64,000 bases of DNA from Paenibacillus senegalimassiliensis (GCF_001486585.1 NZ_LN909046.1:682001-746000); one strand, 5' to 3'; positions 50,684-60,143 are shown, counted from the first letter of the stretch. Translations and numbers: made by a program. The notes: generated by a model not told the origin, from the sequence alone.

Positions 50684-51892
50684 ATGACCTATAATAGACA
50701 ACCATCTGGCATTCTGCGTGCATTGTGCCGCGCAACCGTCGGCCTATTGATCTTGTCGTTGCTTTTGCTGCCCCAAGCCGCACAAATTGCACAAGCTGCG
50801 CCTGTTCCGCCATCTATCCATGCTCAAGCTGCGGCCGTCATCGATGTGACCTCGGAGCGCTTGATCTTTCATGTGAAGGGGGACGAGCAGTTGCCTATCG
50901 CCAGTCTGACGAAGATTATGACTGCCATTGTAGCTATTGAGCATGGCAAGCTATCTGACATAGTCAAGGTAGGCAAAAACGCCTATGCCAAAGAAGGCTC
51001 CTCCATCTATTTGCATTTAGGAGAAGAGATGAGCCTGGAAAATATGCTGTATGGCTTAATGCTTCGTTCAGGCAATGATGCGGCTTCCGCGATTGCTGAG
51101 CATGTTGGCGGTTCGGAGGAAGGCTTTGTCCATCTAATGAATGAGAAAGCCAGGATGTTGGGACTTGCCAATACGCAGTTTCAAAACCCGCATGGACTAG
51201 ATGCCAAGGGCCACTACTCGTCGGCCAACGATCTGGCCAAGCTGACCGCTTACGCTCTGAAAAATCCACATTTCAAGGAAATCGTCCGCACCCCGGACAA
51301 GACGGCACCCAATCCTAACGACCCCTGGGACTATAAATGGCTTAACAAAAATAAAATGCTGCGTTTTTATGAAGGGGCCGATGGGGTCAAGACAGGCTAC
51401 ACGAAGATTGCCAAGCGTTGCCTCGTGAGTTCCGCTTCCCGAGGTGGACAGCAGCTTGTTGTGGTCACACTGAACGATGGAGATGATTGGAATGATCATC
51501 GCAAGCTGCTGGATTTTGGCTTTGCCAACTATCCGCTAGCCACAATTATTAAGGAAGGGCAGCAGATACAGGGTGGATTGGTGACGGGCGCTGCCTTTCA
51601 ATATGCGTTAGCTCCAGAGGAAGTTGGTCATGTGGAGAAGAGACTGAAGCTGAAGGAAAGCCGAACGGCCTCATTTGGCTATCGCGGGGAAATCGCTATC
51701 ACCTTAAATGAACAGCTTATCGGCTCGGTGCCCCTTTATGAGCAGAAGAACTACCAGCCCGGTGCGGATAGGCGAGGAGAACAAGGCGGGAGCGCCCTAG
51801 TTACAATGGGAGGGGGCCATGGTGCTCTGGGAAGCGGCATTTGGCCAAGCTCGTTACAGAAAGTGCTACGATCCCTGCTGCTTGGTGCATAG
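50684..51892 (+). CDS. dacB: D-alanyl-D-alanine carboxypeptidase DacB (PBP5*)
   Basis: Mother-cell S11 carboxypeptidase that lowers cortex cross-linking. The 402-residue protein has a signal peptide (LLILSLLLLPQAAQIAQAAPV, about residues 18-38), the SxxK motif SLTK, SGN in LRSGNDAASAIAEH, and KTG in GVKTGYTKIAKRCLV. A glycine-rich C-terminal tail (GGSALVTMGGGHGALGSG) precedes a short hydrophobic end. ATG follows GGAGGAATT. It is the first gene of dacB-spmA-spmB. It is a paralogue of dacF at 32460. Confidence 0.93.
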   Translation: MTYNRQPSGILRALCRATVGLLILSLLLLPQAAQIAQAAPVPPSIHAQAAAVIDVTSERLIFHVKGDEQLPIASLTKIMTAIVAIEHGKLSDIVKVGKNAYAKEGSSIYLHLGEEMSLENMLYGLMLRSGNDAASAIAEHVGGSEEGFVHLMNEKARMLGLANTQFQNPHGLDAKGHYSSANDLAKLTAYALKNPHFKEIVRTPDKTAPNPNDPWDYKWLNKNKMLRFYEGADGVKTGYTKIAKRCLVSSASRGGQQLVVVTLNDGDDWNDHRKLLDFGFANYPLATIIKEGQQIQGGLVTGAAFQYALAPEEVGHVEKRLKLKESRTASFGYRGEIAITLNEQLIGSVPLYEQKNYQPGADRRGEQGGSALVTMGGGHGALGSGIWPSSLQKVLRSLLLGA

Positions 51893-51956
51893 GAGAGAGA
51901 AGATCATGGGTACGTGAGCGATTGGTCAAGGCTAGGGTAAGGAGGGGGGAGCAGAG

Positions 51957-52586
51957 ATGGTCAATAAAATATGGCTCGCACTGATATTAATCGGATTCGC
52001 GTTTGCCGCAATCAATGGGGATATCAGTACGGTCACCCAAGCAGCCTTTGAGGGCGCTGCAACGGGGGTAACGGTATGCTTCGGCTTGATCAGCGTGCTG
52101 GTGTTCTGGCTTGGGATTATGCGGCTCGCGGAGGAGTCGGGTCTGGTTCAGACCATCTCCCGCTGGCTTGGCCCTGTCGTTGCTTATCTGTTCCCCGATG
52201 TGCCCAAGGATCATCCAGCCATGGGGTATATCCTGTCGAACATGAGCGCCAACCTGTTAGGCCTGGGTAACGCTGCGACGCCTATGGGAATTCGGGCCAT
52301 GCAAGAGCTGCAAGAGCTCAATCCTGACAAGACAACGGCTTCTCCGGCGATGTGTACGCTTCTGGCCTTGAATACGGCGAGCATTACGCTTATCCCGACT
52401 ACATTAATTGCCATTCGCATCAACTTCGGGTCAGCCAATCCGGCTGAAATTGTAGGCTCCACATTGCTTGCGACGGCTATCGCCACCGCAGCAGCCATCA
52501 TGGCGGACCGATGGTATCGTGGACGGAGTAGCTACCGCACGCCACCACAGCGAACGACACCGCCAACTTTTTCGCTAAAGAGGTGA
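51957..52586 (+). CDS. spmA: Spore maturation protein A
   Basis: Membrane protein needed with SpmB for core dehydration. The 209-residue protein has the nucleoside-recognition (Gate) domain: MVNKIWLALILIGFAFAAING in part, TGVTVCFGLISVLVFWLGIMRLAEESG, and the signature SNMSANLLGLGNAATPMGI. Four membrane segments are visible. The C-terminal RGRSSYRTPPQRTTPP tail is polar. It starts 64 bases after dacB and 7 bases before spmB. Confidence 0.94.
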   Translation: MVNKIWLALILIGFAFAAINGDISTVTQAAFEGAATGVTVCFGLISVLVFWLGIMRLAEESGLVQTISRWLGPVVAYLFPDVPKDHPAMGYILSNMSANLLGLGNAATPMGIRAMQELQELNPDKTTASPAMCTLLALNTASITLIPTTLIAIRINFGSANPAEIVGSTLLATAIATAAAIMADRWYRGRSSYRTPPQRTTPPTFSLKR

Positions 52587-52593
52587 GGGGAAC

Positions 52594-53127
52594 GTGCTGG
52601 ATTGGATCAATGTGATATCGGCTTGGGCCGTACCGGTGATGATTGCCTTCATTCCTTTATATGCGTATTTTAAAAAGGTTCCAGTCTATGAGTCGTTCGT
52701 TGACGGAGCCAAGGATGGCTTCTCAACAGCCATCGGCATTATCCCGCATCTGGTTGGCATGATGGTAGCCATTAGCGTATTTCGCGCCTCTGGAGCCCTT
52801 GATTTCCTTGTAGGATGGATGACGCCGTTCCTGGCAGCTCTACATATCCCGGCGGAGGTGCTGCCACTGGGCTTCCTGCGACCTTTGACCGGAACCGGGT
52901 CTCTGGCCTTTACCACGGATTTGATCAAGACCTACGGCCCTGATTCCATGATTGGCCGGATGGCTTCCACCGTCCAGGGCAGTACAGATACAACGTTGTA
53001 TGTGCTCACCGTTTATTTTGGGGCCGTAGGCATTCGCAATGGACGTTATGCTTTAAAGGTTGGATTGTTCTCCGATGTGATTGGCTTTATCGCCGCCCTT
53101 GCTGTTTGTCTGCTTCTGTTCGGTTAA
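52594..53127 (+). CDS. spmB: Spore maturation protein B
   Basis: Second Gate-domain membrane protein of the spore dehydration pair, 177 residues, GTG start with AGGTGAGGGG upstream. Segments: INVISAWAVPVMIAFIPLYAY, GFSTAIGIIPHLVGMMVAISVFRASGAL, a polar-lined LGFLRPLTGTGSLAFTTDL, the conserved STVQGSTDTTLYVLTVYFGAVGI and a last span at the C-terminus. The role of SpmA/B as transporters is suspected but unproven. Confidence 0.94.
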   Translation: MLDWINVISAWAVPVMIAFIPLYAYFKKVPVYESFVDGAKDGFSTAIGIIPHLVGMMVAISVFRASGALDFLVGWMTPFLAALHIPAEVLPLGFLRPLTGTGSLAFTTDLIKTYGPDSMIGRMASTVQGSTDTTLYVLTVYFGAVGIRNGRYALKVGLFSDVIGFIAALAVCLLLFG

Positions 53128-53150
53128 ATTGAGCTCGCTATCCTAACAAG

Positions 53151-53188
53151 AGCCGCCCCTCGCGCCTACGCTGCCAGGGGCGGTTTTT
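53151..53188 (+). terminator. Terminator after spmB
   Basis: CCGCCCCT (53153-53160) pairs with AGGGGCGG (53176-53183), followed by TTTTT. Confidence 0.85.
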
Positions 53189-53260
53189 ATATTGGCATCC
53201 TGTGGCTATTGTGATTTTGCTTGCGGCTAGGTATCATGTTTATGAGGTGACTTAGTGAAT

Positions 53261-54175
53261 ATGGAAAGATTGCAGAAAATTTTAGCTGGCGCAGGAGTTG
53301 CTTCTCGCCGCAAATGTGAAGAACTAATATTGAGCGGTAAGGTGCAAGTGAATGGTGAGACCGTGACCACACTGGGCACGAAAGCCGATCCTGCTGTGGA
53401 TACGATTACTGTGGACGGGAAGACCGTCGGCGTGGAGAAGAAGCTCTATCTCGTCTTTAACAAGCCTAAGGGAGTAATCACAAGCGCATCCGATCCACAG
53501 GGCAGAAAAATTGTCACCGACTATTTAAAGGGAATTAACGAACGCGTATATCCGGTAGGCCGGCTTGATTACGATACCGAAGGACTGCTATTGCTCACGA
53601 ATGATGGGGAATTCGCCCACTTGTTGACGCATCCGAAGCACCATGTACCCAAGACGTACCTGGCTACAGTCAAAGGTGTGCCTCATGGTACGGCTCTGGA
53701 CAAGCTGAAGCAAGGGATTATGCTGGAGGACGGGATGACGGCACCGGCAGAGGTGGAATATCACGATCTTGATAGTGACGGAAAATCCTCAACGATTACC
53801 ATTACGATCCATGAGGGAAGAAACCGTCAGGTGCGCCGGATGTTTGATGCGATTTCGCACCCTGTAATCAAGCTGAAACGAATCTCCTTTGGCGAACTGT
53901 TCCTAGGTAATTTGAAGAGAGGTTTGTATCGACATCTAACCAAGGATGAAATTGAAAGCTTCTACAAACTGGCGGGGATGCCCAGACCAGTGAGGCCTGT
54001 TACTGTTGCAAATCCGGTAACTTCGCCCGAGAAGCCAGCAAAACCAACAAGACAAGCAAGAAAGACAACAAATGAGACGAAGGCGGATAAACCGGGGAGA
54101 CCTCTCAAATCAAGAAAAACAGGCCCTTCAAATAGACCCGCAAAAACGAGACGATCCGCACCCAAAAAACGTTAA
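53261..54175 (+). CDS. rluB: 23S rRNA pseudouridine synthase RluB
   Basis: Makes pseudouridine 2605 (E. coli numbering) in 23S rRNA. ATG 53261 gives the usual start MERLQKILAGAGVASRRKCEE; GTG 53255 is two codons earlier with a closer GAGGTGA and cannot be excluded. S4 domain about 2-60, catalytic domain with GRLDYDTEGLLLLTNDGEFA (catalytic Asp in RLDYDTEG), KTYLATVKG, and HEGRNRQVRRMFDAI. The last 60 or so residues are a Lys/Arg/Pro/Thr-rich low-complexity tail (from about residue 243), which is longer and more basic than in B. subtilis RluB. Confidence 0.93.
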   Translation: MERLQKILAGAGVASRRKCEELILSGKVQVNGETVTTLGTKADPAVDTITVDGKTVGVEKKLYLVFNKPKGVITSASDPQGRKIVTDYLKGINERVYPVGRLDYDTEGLLLLTNDGEFAHLLTHPKHHVPKTYLATVKGVPHGTALDKLKQGIMLEDGMTAPAEVEYHDLDSDGKSSTITITIHEGRNRQVRRMFDAISHPVIKLKRISFGELFLGNLKRGLYRHLTKDEIESFYKLAGMPRPVRPVTVANPVTSPEKPAKPTRQARKTTNETKADKPGRPLKSRKTGPSNRPAKTRRSAPKKR

Positions 54176-54304
54176 CATTTGGTAATCTTCACCATACATG
54201 ATGTGTCCGGCTCTAATAACGATCAGAAGGGCGCCGTGAACCTGCGGCGTCTTCCTCGCTGGACCGTAATCATGGATGTCACATAATATTCACATTTATT
54301 CTGG

Positions 54305-54332
54305 CTGAAATGAGCGCGCATTTCGTTATAAT
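54305..54332 (+). promoter_or_regulatory. Promoter of the res operon
   Basis: CTGAAA (54305-54310), 16 bases, TATAAT (54327-54332), 63 bases before resA. Upstream, the - strand reads ATGTGAATATTA (about 54283-54294), which resembles the ResD consensus TTGTGAAN3TTT with two mismatches, so autoregulation by ResD is possible. The rest of the 220-base gap holds only a weak hairpin (about 54231-54249). Confidence 0.5.
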
Positions 54333-54395
54333 GTTCATAGAGTGTTCACGATTTGTTCAACACTTATGATAATTGTCGTGGAAAGGGAGAGGACT

Positions 54396-54923
54396 ATGGG
54401 GAAGGCTAGAAGGCCGATCCAGATTGTTGTCTTACTGCTCATTGTTGTGCTGGGAGGATATGCCATTGGCACAGCAGTATTCGGCGGCGAAGCGCAGAAG
54501 CCGGTGCAAGGCGGGACACCGCCGGCCTTCAAGCTGCTAGGCTTGGACGGAGAAGTACATAGCTTGAAAGATTACAAGGACCAGGTGGTAGTGCTCAATT
54601 TCTGGGCGACCTGGTGTGTTTATTGCGTTAAGGAAATGCCGGCTTTGCAAGCCCAGTGGGAGAAGTGGCGCGATCAAGGCGTCGTTGTGCTCGGCATTAA
54701 TACGGGCGAGGACCCGGTTACGGTTGAGAGCTTTGTCAGGCAGACAGGCGTGAGCTTCCCGATTCTCTATGATTCCGATAATACCGTTACGCGAGACTAT
54801 GGTATTGTGCCGATGCCAACGACTTTTTTTGTGGGCAGGAACGGGAAGATATCCTCCATACATCAAGGTGAGCTTAACCTGGACACGTTAGATGATCAAA
54901 TCAGGCAACTGGTGAATCCTTGA
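54396..54923 (+). CDS. resA: Thiol-disulfide oxidoreductase ResA
   Basis: Membrane-anchored thioredoxin-fold protein that reduces the CXXCH haem site of apocytochrome c on the outer face of the membrane. ATG 54396 has AAAGGGAGAGGA upstream. The 175-residue protein has an N-terminal anchor (IVVLLLIVVLGGYAIGTAVFG, about 10-30), VVLNFWATWCVYCVKEMP with the CxxC (WCVYC), the conserved Glu of GINTGED and the cis-Pro loop VPMPTTFFV. First gene of resABCDE. Confidence 0.95.
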   Translation: MGKARRPIQIVVLLLIVVLGGYAIGTAVFGGEAQKPVQGGTPPAFKLLGLDGEVHSLKDYKDQVVVLNFWATWCVYCVKEMPALQAQWEKWRDQGVVVLGINTGEDPVTVESFVRQTGVSFPILYDSDNTVTRDYGIVPMPTTFFVGRNGKISSIHQGELNLDTLDDQIRQLVNP

Positions 54924-54945
54924 GCGCGGGAGGAGGAAGCGGACG

Positions 54946-56616
54946 TTGATTGAGAATACGAAGTGCGAGTGCGGCCATCAGAACCGGGTAGGCACCGTCC
55001 TTTGCGAAGCCTGCGGCAAGCCTCTGTTAGAGGAAGAGACCACCGGAGACTTGCTGGAAATGCGTTATGACGGGGTTGCCCGCAGATCGCAGCGAGTGAA
55101 TCCCAATATCATCGACCGTATTTGGAATTTCTTCTCTTCGGTCAAGGTAGCGGTCTATTTAATTATCATTACGCTAATCGGTGCGATGTTCGGGACAATC
55201 TTCGAGCAAGAGAGCAATTTTATCCGATTTGATCCTTCTACCTTTTACAAAGACAAATATGGCACTATCGGGGAGATTTATTATCGGCTTGGCTTGTCTC
55301 ATACCTATGAATCCTGGTGGTTCATTTTGCTGCTGGTTATGATCGGTGCCTCTCTGGTCATTTGCAGTCTGGATCGGGTGTTGCCATTATACAAAGCGCT
55401 TTCAAAACAAAAGATACTTAAACATATGGAGTTCCTGACAAGGCAGAAGGTGGTCTATCAAGGGGATATAGGGTTAGATGGTGAACATTTCGTACAGCAG
55501 GCTGTCGAGCCTTTGCGCAAGCGGCACTACCGTGTTCATACAGAGGGGAATGCGCTGCTGGCCGAGAAGCAGCGATTCAGTCGCTGGGGACCCTACGTCA
55601 TCCATATCGGACTGATTATATTCTTGCTGGCCGTCCTGTTCCGAGGGTTGCCGGGGCTTCACATGGACGAACACTATTGGTTCCCTGAAGGGGAAGCTAC
55701 GCGAATTCCGGGCACGGACTATTACCTGGAAAATGAGCGATTTACGGTGGAATACTACACCGAGGATGAAATGTCCGAGGACTTCAAGCAGACGGGGAAG
55801 ATTGTGCCGAAGCTGTATGAAACGAAGGCCATCTTGTATAAGTGCGTGGCCGGCTGTCAGGACCCCTCCAAAGACCCGCAGCTTGAGGAGGTAGCGCGTC
55901 ATCCCATCCAGGTGAATGATCCCCTGGTGTTTGAAGGGCTTAAGGCGTATCAGTTTGATTTTGATCTAACGCCCAAGCTTAGAGCGGTGCAACCAGCGCT
56001 GGTTAATACCAAGACCGGGGAGTCTTACGGTAAATTCAAGCTGGACATGCAGAATCCTCAGCGTGAATATGAAGCAGGCCCATATAAGCTAACACTTCAC
56101 AACAAATATATGGACTTCTCCTTGAACGAACAGGGTCAGCCGGTTTCTCTTTCCGGGCAGCCCAATGCACCCGCCTTCTTATTTCTTATTCAAGGCCCGG
56201 AATTACCCGCTGAGGGTGTGCAATATTTGTACTTTCCCAAGCAAATTGACAAGGAGCGTTTTCAACAAGATGCCATCAATCGGCAGCTAAGTGGTCAGGA
56301 AGCTATCGTTACACTGGATGTGCAGGGGATGGAGGATGTGGACTTTATAGCCTCATCAAGTTATCTCAACATCCGGATTGATCGGGCGATGCCTTTTGTC
56401 TGGTTGGGTCTTGGCATTGTCATGTTGGGCTTGATCCTCGGCTTCTATTGGCAGCATCGTCGGATTTGGCTGCGGGTGGACGACGGAAAGCTAACGCTAG
56501 GGGGACATACCGCCAAAAATTGGTTTGGCATGCGCCGAGAGGTAGCTTCGTTTCTGGCTGCTATGGGCGTGGAAGCGGATGAGAAGTCTTTGGAAAACAG
56601 GGGGAAACGTCCATGA
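54946..56616 (+). CDS. resB: Cytochrome c biogenesis protein ResB
   Basis: With ResC it forms the system II haem transporter/synthetase for cytochrome c. The 556-residue protein starts at TTG (GGGAGGAGG upstream). An N-terminal four-cysteine zinc ribbon (CECGHQN, LCEACGKP, residues 7-26) lies before the first span. Membrane segments are near 60-80 (VAVYLIIITLIGAMFG), 120-140 (WWFILLLVMIGASLVIC), 215-235 (VIHIGLIIFLLAVLF) and about 485-505, enclosing a large external domain. The conserved HIGLI histidine and DRVLPLY are visible. Its stop overlaps resC (ATGA). Confidence 0.94.
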   Translation: MIENTKCECGHQNRVGTVLCEACGKPLLEEETTGDLLEMRYDGVARRSQRVNPNIIDRIWNFFSSVKVAVYLIIITLIGAMFGTIFEQESNFIRFDPSTFYKDKYGTIGEIYYRLGLSHTYESWWFILLLVMIGASLVICSLDRVLPLYKALSKQKILKHMEFLTRQKVVYQGDIGLDGEHFVQQAVEPLRKRHYRVHTEGNALLAEKQRFSRWGPYVIHIGLIIFLLAVLFRGLPGLHMDEHYWFPEGEATRIPGTDYYLENERFTVEYYTEDEMSEDFKQTGKIVPKLYETKAILYKCVAGCQDPSKDPQLEEVARHPIQVNDPLVFEGLKAYQFDFDLTPKLRAVQPALVNTKTGESYGKFKLDMQNPQREYEAGPYKLTLHNKYMDFSLNEQGQPVSLSGQPNAPAFLFLIQGPELPAEGVQYLYFPKQIDKERFQQDAINRQLSGQEAIVTLDVQGMEDVDFIASSSYLNIRIDRAMPFVWLGLGIVMLGLILGFYWQHRRIWLRVDDGKLTLGGHTAKNWFGMRREVASFLAAMGVEADEKSLENRGKRP

Positions 56617-57878
56617 ATTTCTTAGAAATTAGCAGAACTGCTTTTATGACTGCGTTTTTGCTATACTGCGCCGCTTTCATCTTATATGTTGTTGCCGTGA
56701 CCGGAAGAACGTGGCGAGGCCGAGATCCGAACCGTCATGAACGGAAATGGGGAGGCATTTCTTTTACTGTATCCTCGCTTGGGTTGTTGTCTCATTTAAT
56801 TTACTGTGGAACGCGATGGGCCTATAGCGGCCATGTACCCGTCAGCAACATGTACGAGTTTATGACCTTCTTGTCGATGATGATTATGATTGCTTTCACG
56901 ATTGTATTTCTCATCTATCGCAAAATTTTGCTCGGGATGTTCGCTTTGCCTCTGGCGATCATGATTATGGCGTATGCCGCTGTATTTCCACAGGACGTGC
57001 AGCCCCTCATTCCTTCTCTTCGTTCGATCTGGCTGTACATTCACGTCACCCTTGCTGCGGCAGGGGAAGCCTTCTTCGCTGTAGGCTTTATTGCCGGATT
57101 GATGTATTTGCTGCGGTCCGTGGACTTTGGAGCCAAGGACCGGTCAGGACGTAGGCAAAAAAGATGGGTTGAATTTACGCTTTTTTCTATTATTATAGTA
57201 GTGGGCTTTATTGTTTCCGTTTTTGCTTTTCGGGCAGCCGGATATGAAGCTATTTTCATACAAAATCAGACAGTGATTGACAGCCAAGTAGATCAAGATA
57301 GTACAATAGAGGATAAAGAAGTTTATAAGCTTCCGCCGATCGTAGGTCCACATGACAGCAAACCTGCGGAGATACAGCCTTTTTTGGGTATTTCGCAGCC
57401 TTTGTTCGAAGCCCCATCCTGGATGAACGGGCAGAATGCGGGACGTAAACTGAATACGGTCATTTGGGCAATACTAACAGGTATCGTGCTTTATTTGCTG
57501 CTTCGGCTAATGGCTCGTAAGCCATTAGGCAAGGCATTATCTCCGGTGCTGCGCGGGATTGATCCCGATGATCTTGATGAGATCAGCTACCGGGCGATAG
57601 CCATTGGCTTTCCGATTTTTACTCTGGGGGCGCTTGTCTTCGCCATGATCTGGGCCCAGCAGGCCTGGGGACGGTTCTGGGGATGGGACCCTAAAGAGGT
57701 ATGGGCATTGATTACATGGCTTTTCTATAGTGCATACCTGCATCTTCGTTTATCCCGGGGATTTCAGGGTCGACAAGCCTCTTGGCTTGCCGTCTTGGGA
57801 TTTCTGGTCGTTATGTTTACGCTCGTGGGGGTTAACCTGATTATTGCGGGGCTACATTCCTACGCGGGTACTGATTAA
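56613..57878 (+). CDS. resC: Cytochrome c biogenesis protein ResC (CcsA)
   Basis: Haem-handling membrane partner of ResB. 421 residues with about eight hydrophobic segments. The CcsA/CcmC-family tryptophan-rich WWD-type motif is WGRFWGWDPKEVWALITWL (about 350-370). VSNMYEFMTF and conserved histidines (IHVTLAAAGEAFF; LHSYAG at the end) are expected haem ligands. A charged loop of about 70 residues (DSQVDQDSTIEDKEVYKLPP onward) lies between spans. ATG overlaps the resB stop, so the two are co-translated. Confidence 0.94.
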   Translation: MNFLEISRTAFMTAFLLYCAAFILYVVAVTGRTWRGRDPNRHERKWGGISFTVSSLGLLSHLIYCGTRWAYSGHVPVSNMYEFMTFLSMMIMIAFTIVFLIYRKILLGMFALPLAIMIMAYAAVFPQDVQPLIPSLRSIWLYIHVTLAAAGEAFFAVGFIAGLMYLLRSVDFGAKDRSGRRQKRWVEFTLFSIIIVVGFIVSVFAFRAAGYEAIFIQNQTVIDSQVDQDSTIEDKEVYKLPPIVGPHDSKPAEIQPFLGISQPLFEAPSWMNGQNAGRKLNTVIWAILTGIVLYLLLRLMARKPLGKALSPVLRGIDPDDLDEISYRAIAIGFPIFTLGALVFAMIWAQQAWGRFWGWDPKEVWALITWLFYSAYLHLRLSRGFQGRQASWLAVLGFLVVMFTLVGVNLIIAGLHSYAGTD

Positions 57879-57944
57879 CAGAATCACAAAACCATATGGA
57901 CTGCTCAAGTGCTTTGGGTAAGATGATGAAGGGGTTGTTGTTAT

Positions 57945-58661
57945 ATGTCAGATCATGCAAACCGTATTCTGGTCGTCGATGATGAGGAGAGGATTCGCCG
58001 GCTGCTGAAGATGTACTTGGAGAAGGAAGGATACGAAATCGATGAAGCGGAAGACGGCGAGACAGCTTTGAAAAAAGCGACTGCCGGAGATTATGGATTG
58101 ATTCTGCTTGACGTCATGCTGCCGGGTATTGACGGCGTAGAGGTCTGCAATCGTCTCAGACAGGTCAAGTCAACGCCGGTGCTGATGCTGACGGCTAAGG
58201 GAGAAGAAATCAACCGGGTTCAGGGTTTTGAAGTTGGAGCGGATGATTATGTTGTGAAGCCGTTCAGCCCGCGAGAAGTCATTTACCGGGTCAAGGCTAT
58301 TATGCGTCGTGCCTCTGCTACTGCATACCTGTCCAAGGAAAGTGGGACCAGCAACAATATCGTATTTCCCCATCTCGTCATCGAGCATGATGCTCACCGG
58401 GTTACGGCGAGCGGCCAGGAGGTCAGCTTGACTCCCAAGGAGTATGAACTGCTGCATTATTTGGCTGTATCTCCGGATAAGGTGTTTTCCCGGGAAGAGC
58501 TGTTGAAGGACGTATGGAACTATGAATTTTTCGGTGATTTGCGGACGGTGGATACTCATGTCAAGCGTTTGCGTGAGAAGCTGAACAAAGTATCTCCCGA
58601 ATCAGCGGCCATGATTACGACCGTTTGGGGCGTGGGTTACAAGCTGGAGGTAGCGAAGTAA
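57945..58661 (+). CDS. resD: Two-component response regulator ResD
   Basis: OmpR/PhoB-family regulator of aerobic and anaerobic respiration genes. The 238-residue protein has a receiver domain with DDEERIRR, the phosphoacceptor Asp in LILLDVMLPGIDGVEVC (about residue 57) and the Lys in VVKPFSPRE. The winged-helix domain has LTPKEYELLHYLAVSPDKVFSREELL in part, VWNYEFFGDLRTVDTHVKRLREKL and TTVWGVGYKLE. The 66-base gap from resC contains the GAAGGGG ribosome site. It is followed after one base by resE. Confidence 0.95.
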   Translation: MSDHANRILVVDDEERIRRLLKMYLEKEGYEIDEAEDGETALKKATAGDYGLILLDVMLPGIDGVEVCNRLRQVKSTPVLMLTAKGEEINRVQGFEVGADDYVVKPFSPREVIYRVKAIMRRASATAYLSKESGTSNNIVFPHLVIEHDAHRVTASGQEVSLTPKEYELLHYLAVSPDKVFSREELLKDVWNYEFFGDLRTVDTHVKRLREKLNKVSPESAAMITTVWGVGYKLEVAK

Positions 58662-58662
58662 C

Positions 58663-60105
58663 GTGAACTTTTGGAGAACGCTTGTCGGTAAGCTATGGAT
58701 TACAATCATTTGTCTGGTAGCTTGCGTTATGATGCTGATGGGCTTGTTCCTGCTGCCGTATATCGATACGAATTTTACAAATTCGGGAGCTGTTAAACGG
58801 CTGTTCGTCATTGTTGCCATGATTGGCTTCTCTCTTACGACCTTCTTTGCTTTATTTCTGTTCACCAAGATTACGCAGCCGATGCAGCGGCTGATCAAGG
58901 CAACGGATGCCATACGGAAAGGCAAGTACGATACCCGTGTGTCTCTTCGTACCAGTGATGAGATTGGCGAGCTGGCGATTGCGTTCAACCATATGGCGGC
59001 AGAGCTGGAGAACACCATTCGCAGCTTGAAGCACGAGAAAGAGCATCTCGCAAGCGTGCTGCGCAGCATGAATGATGCGGTGATTACGCTGGACCGAGAG
59101 GGCTATGTCATATTGACAAATCCTCCGGGTGATCAAATTATGCAGATGTGGGGCGACCTTCCCGAGGAGCAAGCGGATGAGCACGCCCTTGCCACGGGAG
59201 AAGGCCAGTCCGTGCTTCAGCCGCTGCTGCCGATGTTTCGCCGCGTCCTGGAGCAGGAGGGGGACCAGAAGATGAACGTCCACGTCATGAAGGGCGTGTG
59301 GTCCGTTCATATGGCTCCTTTAGCTTCGGATGGGGAGATCCGGGGAGCGGTTGCGGTATTACGCGACGTAACGGAGGAAGTGCGTCTTGAGAAGATGCGA
59401 CGTGACTTTGTGGCTAATGTATCCCACGAGATCCGTACACCGCTATCGATGATGCAGGGATATAGTGAAGCGCTGCTGGATGGCATGGCCTCTTCTCCAG
59501 AGGAAAGCGCTGAACTGGCCCAGGTCATTCACGAGGAATCGCTTAGAATGAGCCGTCTGGTTCGGGATCTGCTGGATTTGGCACGGATGGAAGCAGGGCA
59601 TACGGATATGTCCATGCATCCTGTGGATTTTCGTGAGCTGGCTGAACGCGTCTATCGTAAATTTCAGGTGCGGGCCAAGGAGAGTGGCGTGGAGCTAAAG
59701 TTGGAGCTGGGACCCGAAGGGCTTGTGGTGCAGGCCGATGAGGACCGTCTGGAGCAGGTGTTGACCAACTTGTTGGATAATGCGCTCAGGCACACCCCCG
59801 AGAACGGTGAAGTGGTGTTCAGCGCTGTGATACAGCGGACAGAGCAGGGGGCTAGAGAGCTTCACGTAGCTGTACAGGACAACGGCGTAGGTATTCCGGG
59901 GGATGATCTACCCTTTATCTTCGAGCGGTTCTATAAGGCCGATAAGGCTCGTGTACGCGGAGGGAATAGCGGAACGGGACTTGGCTTGTCCATTGTGAAG
60001 AATATTGTGGATGCTCATCAAGGAACCATTACGGCGAGTAGCGAGATTGGGCAAGGAACGACCTTTCGCTTCACATTACCTGTCGAAATGCAACAAACTA
60101 CGTAA
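58663..60105 (+). CDS. resE: Two-component sensor histidine kinase ResE
   Basis: Membrane kinase for ResD. GTG 58663 overlaps the end of resD closely; GGAGGT lies 11 bases upstream. The 480-residue layout is a first membrane span (LWITIICLVACVMMLMGLFLL, about 10-30), a very short extracellular part (about 15 residues), a second span (VIVAMIGFSLTTFFALFLF), a HAMP domain (about 70-125), a PAS-like domain (130-245), the HisKA H-box FVANVSHEIRTPLSMMQGY, and the HATPase with N box LLDNALRHTP, DNGVGIP and GTGLGLSIVKNIV. B. subtilis ResE has a much larger external loop, so sensing here probably relies on the PAS region. Confidence 0.93.
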   Translation: MNFWRTLVGKLWITIICLVACVMMLMGLFLLPYIDTNFTNSGAVKRLFVIVAMIGFSLTTFFALFLFTKITQPMQRLIKATDAIRKGKYDTRVSLRTSDEIGELAIAFNHMAAELENTIRSLKHEKEHLASVLRSMNDAVITLDREGYVILTNPPGDQIMQMWGDLPEEQADEHALATGEGQSVLQPLLPMFRRVLEQEGDQKMNVHVMKGVWSVHMAPLASDGEIRGAVAVLRDVTEEVRLEKMRRDFVANVSHEIRTPLSMMQGYSEALLDGMASSPEESAELAQVIHEESLRMSRLVRDLLDLARMEAGHTDMSMHPVDFRELAERVYRKFQVRAKESGVELKLELGPEGLVVQADEDRLEQVLTNLLDNALRHTPENGEVVFSAVIQRTEQGARELHVAVQDNGVGIPGDDLPFIFERFYKADKARVRGGNSGTGLGLSIVKNIVDAHQGTITASSEIGQGTTFRFTLPVEMQQTT

Positions 60106-60116
60106 AATCAAGCCAG

Positions 60117-60143
60117 CATCCTTCATGTGAAGGATGTTTTTTT
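60117..60143 (+). terminator. Terminator of the res operon
   Basis: CATCCTTCA, loop TG, TGAAGGATG (60117-60136), then TTTTTTT. Confidence 0.88.
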
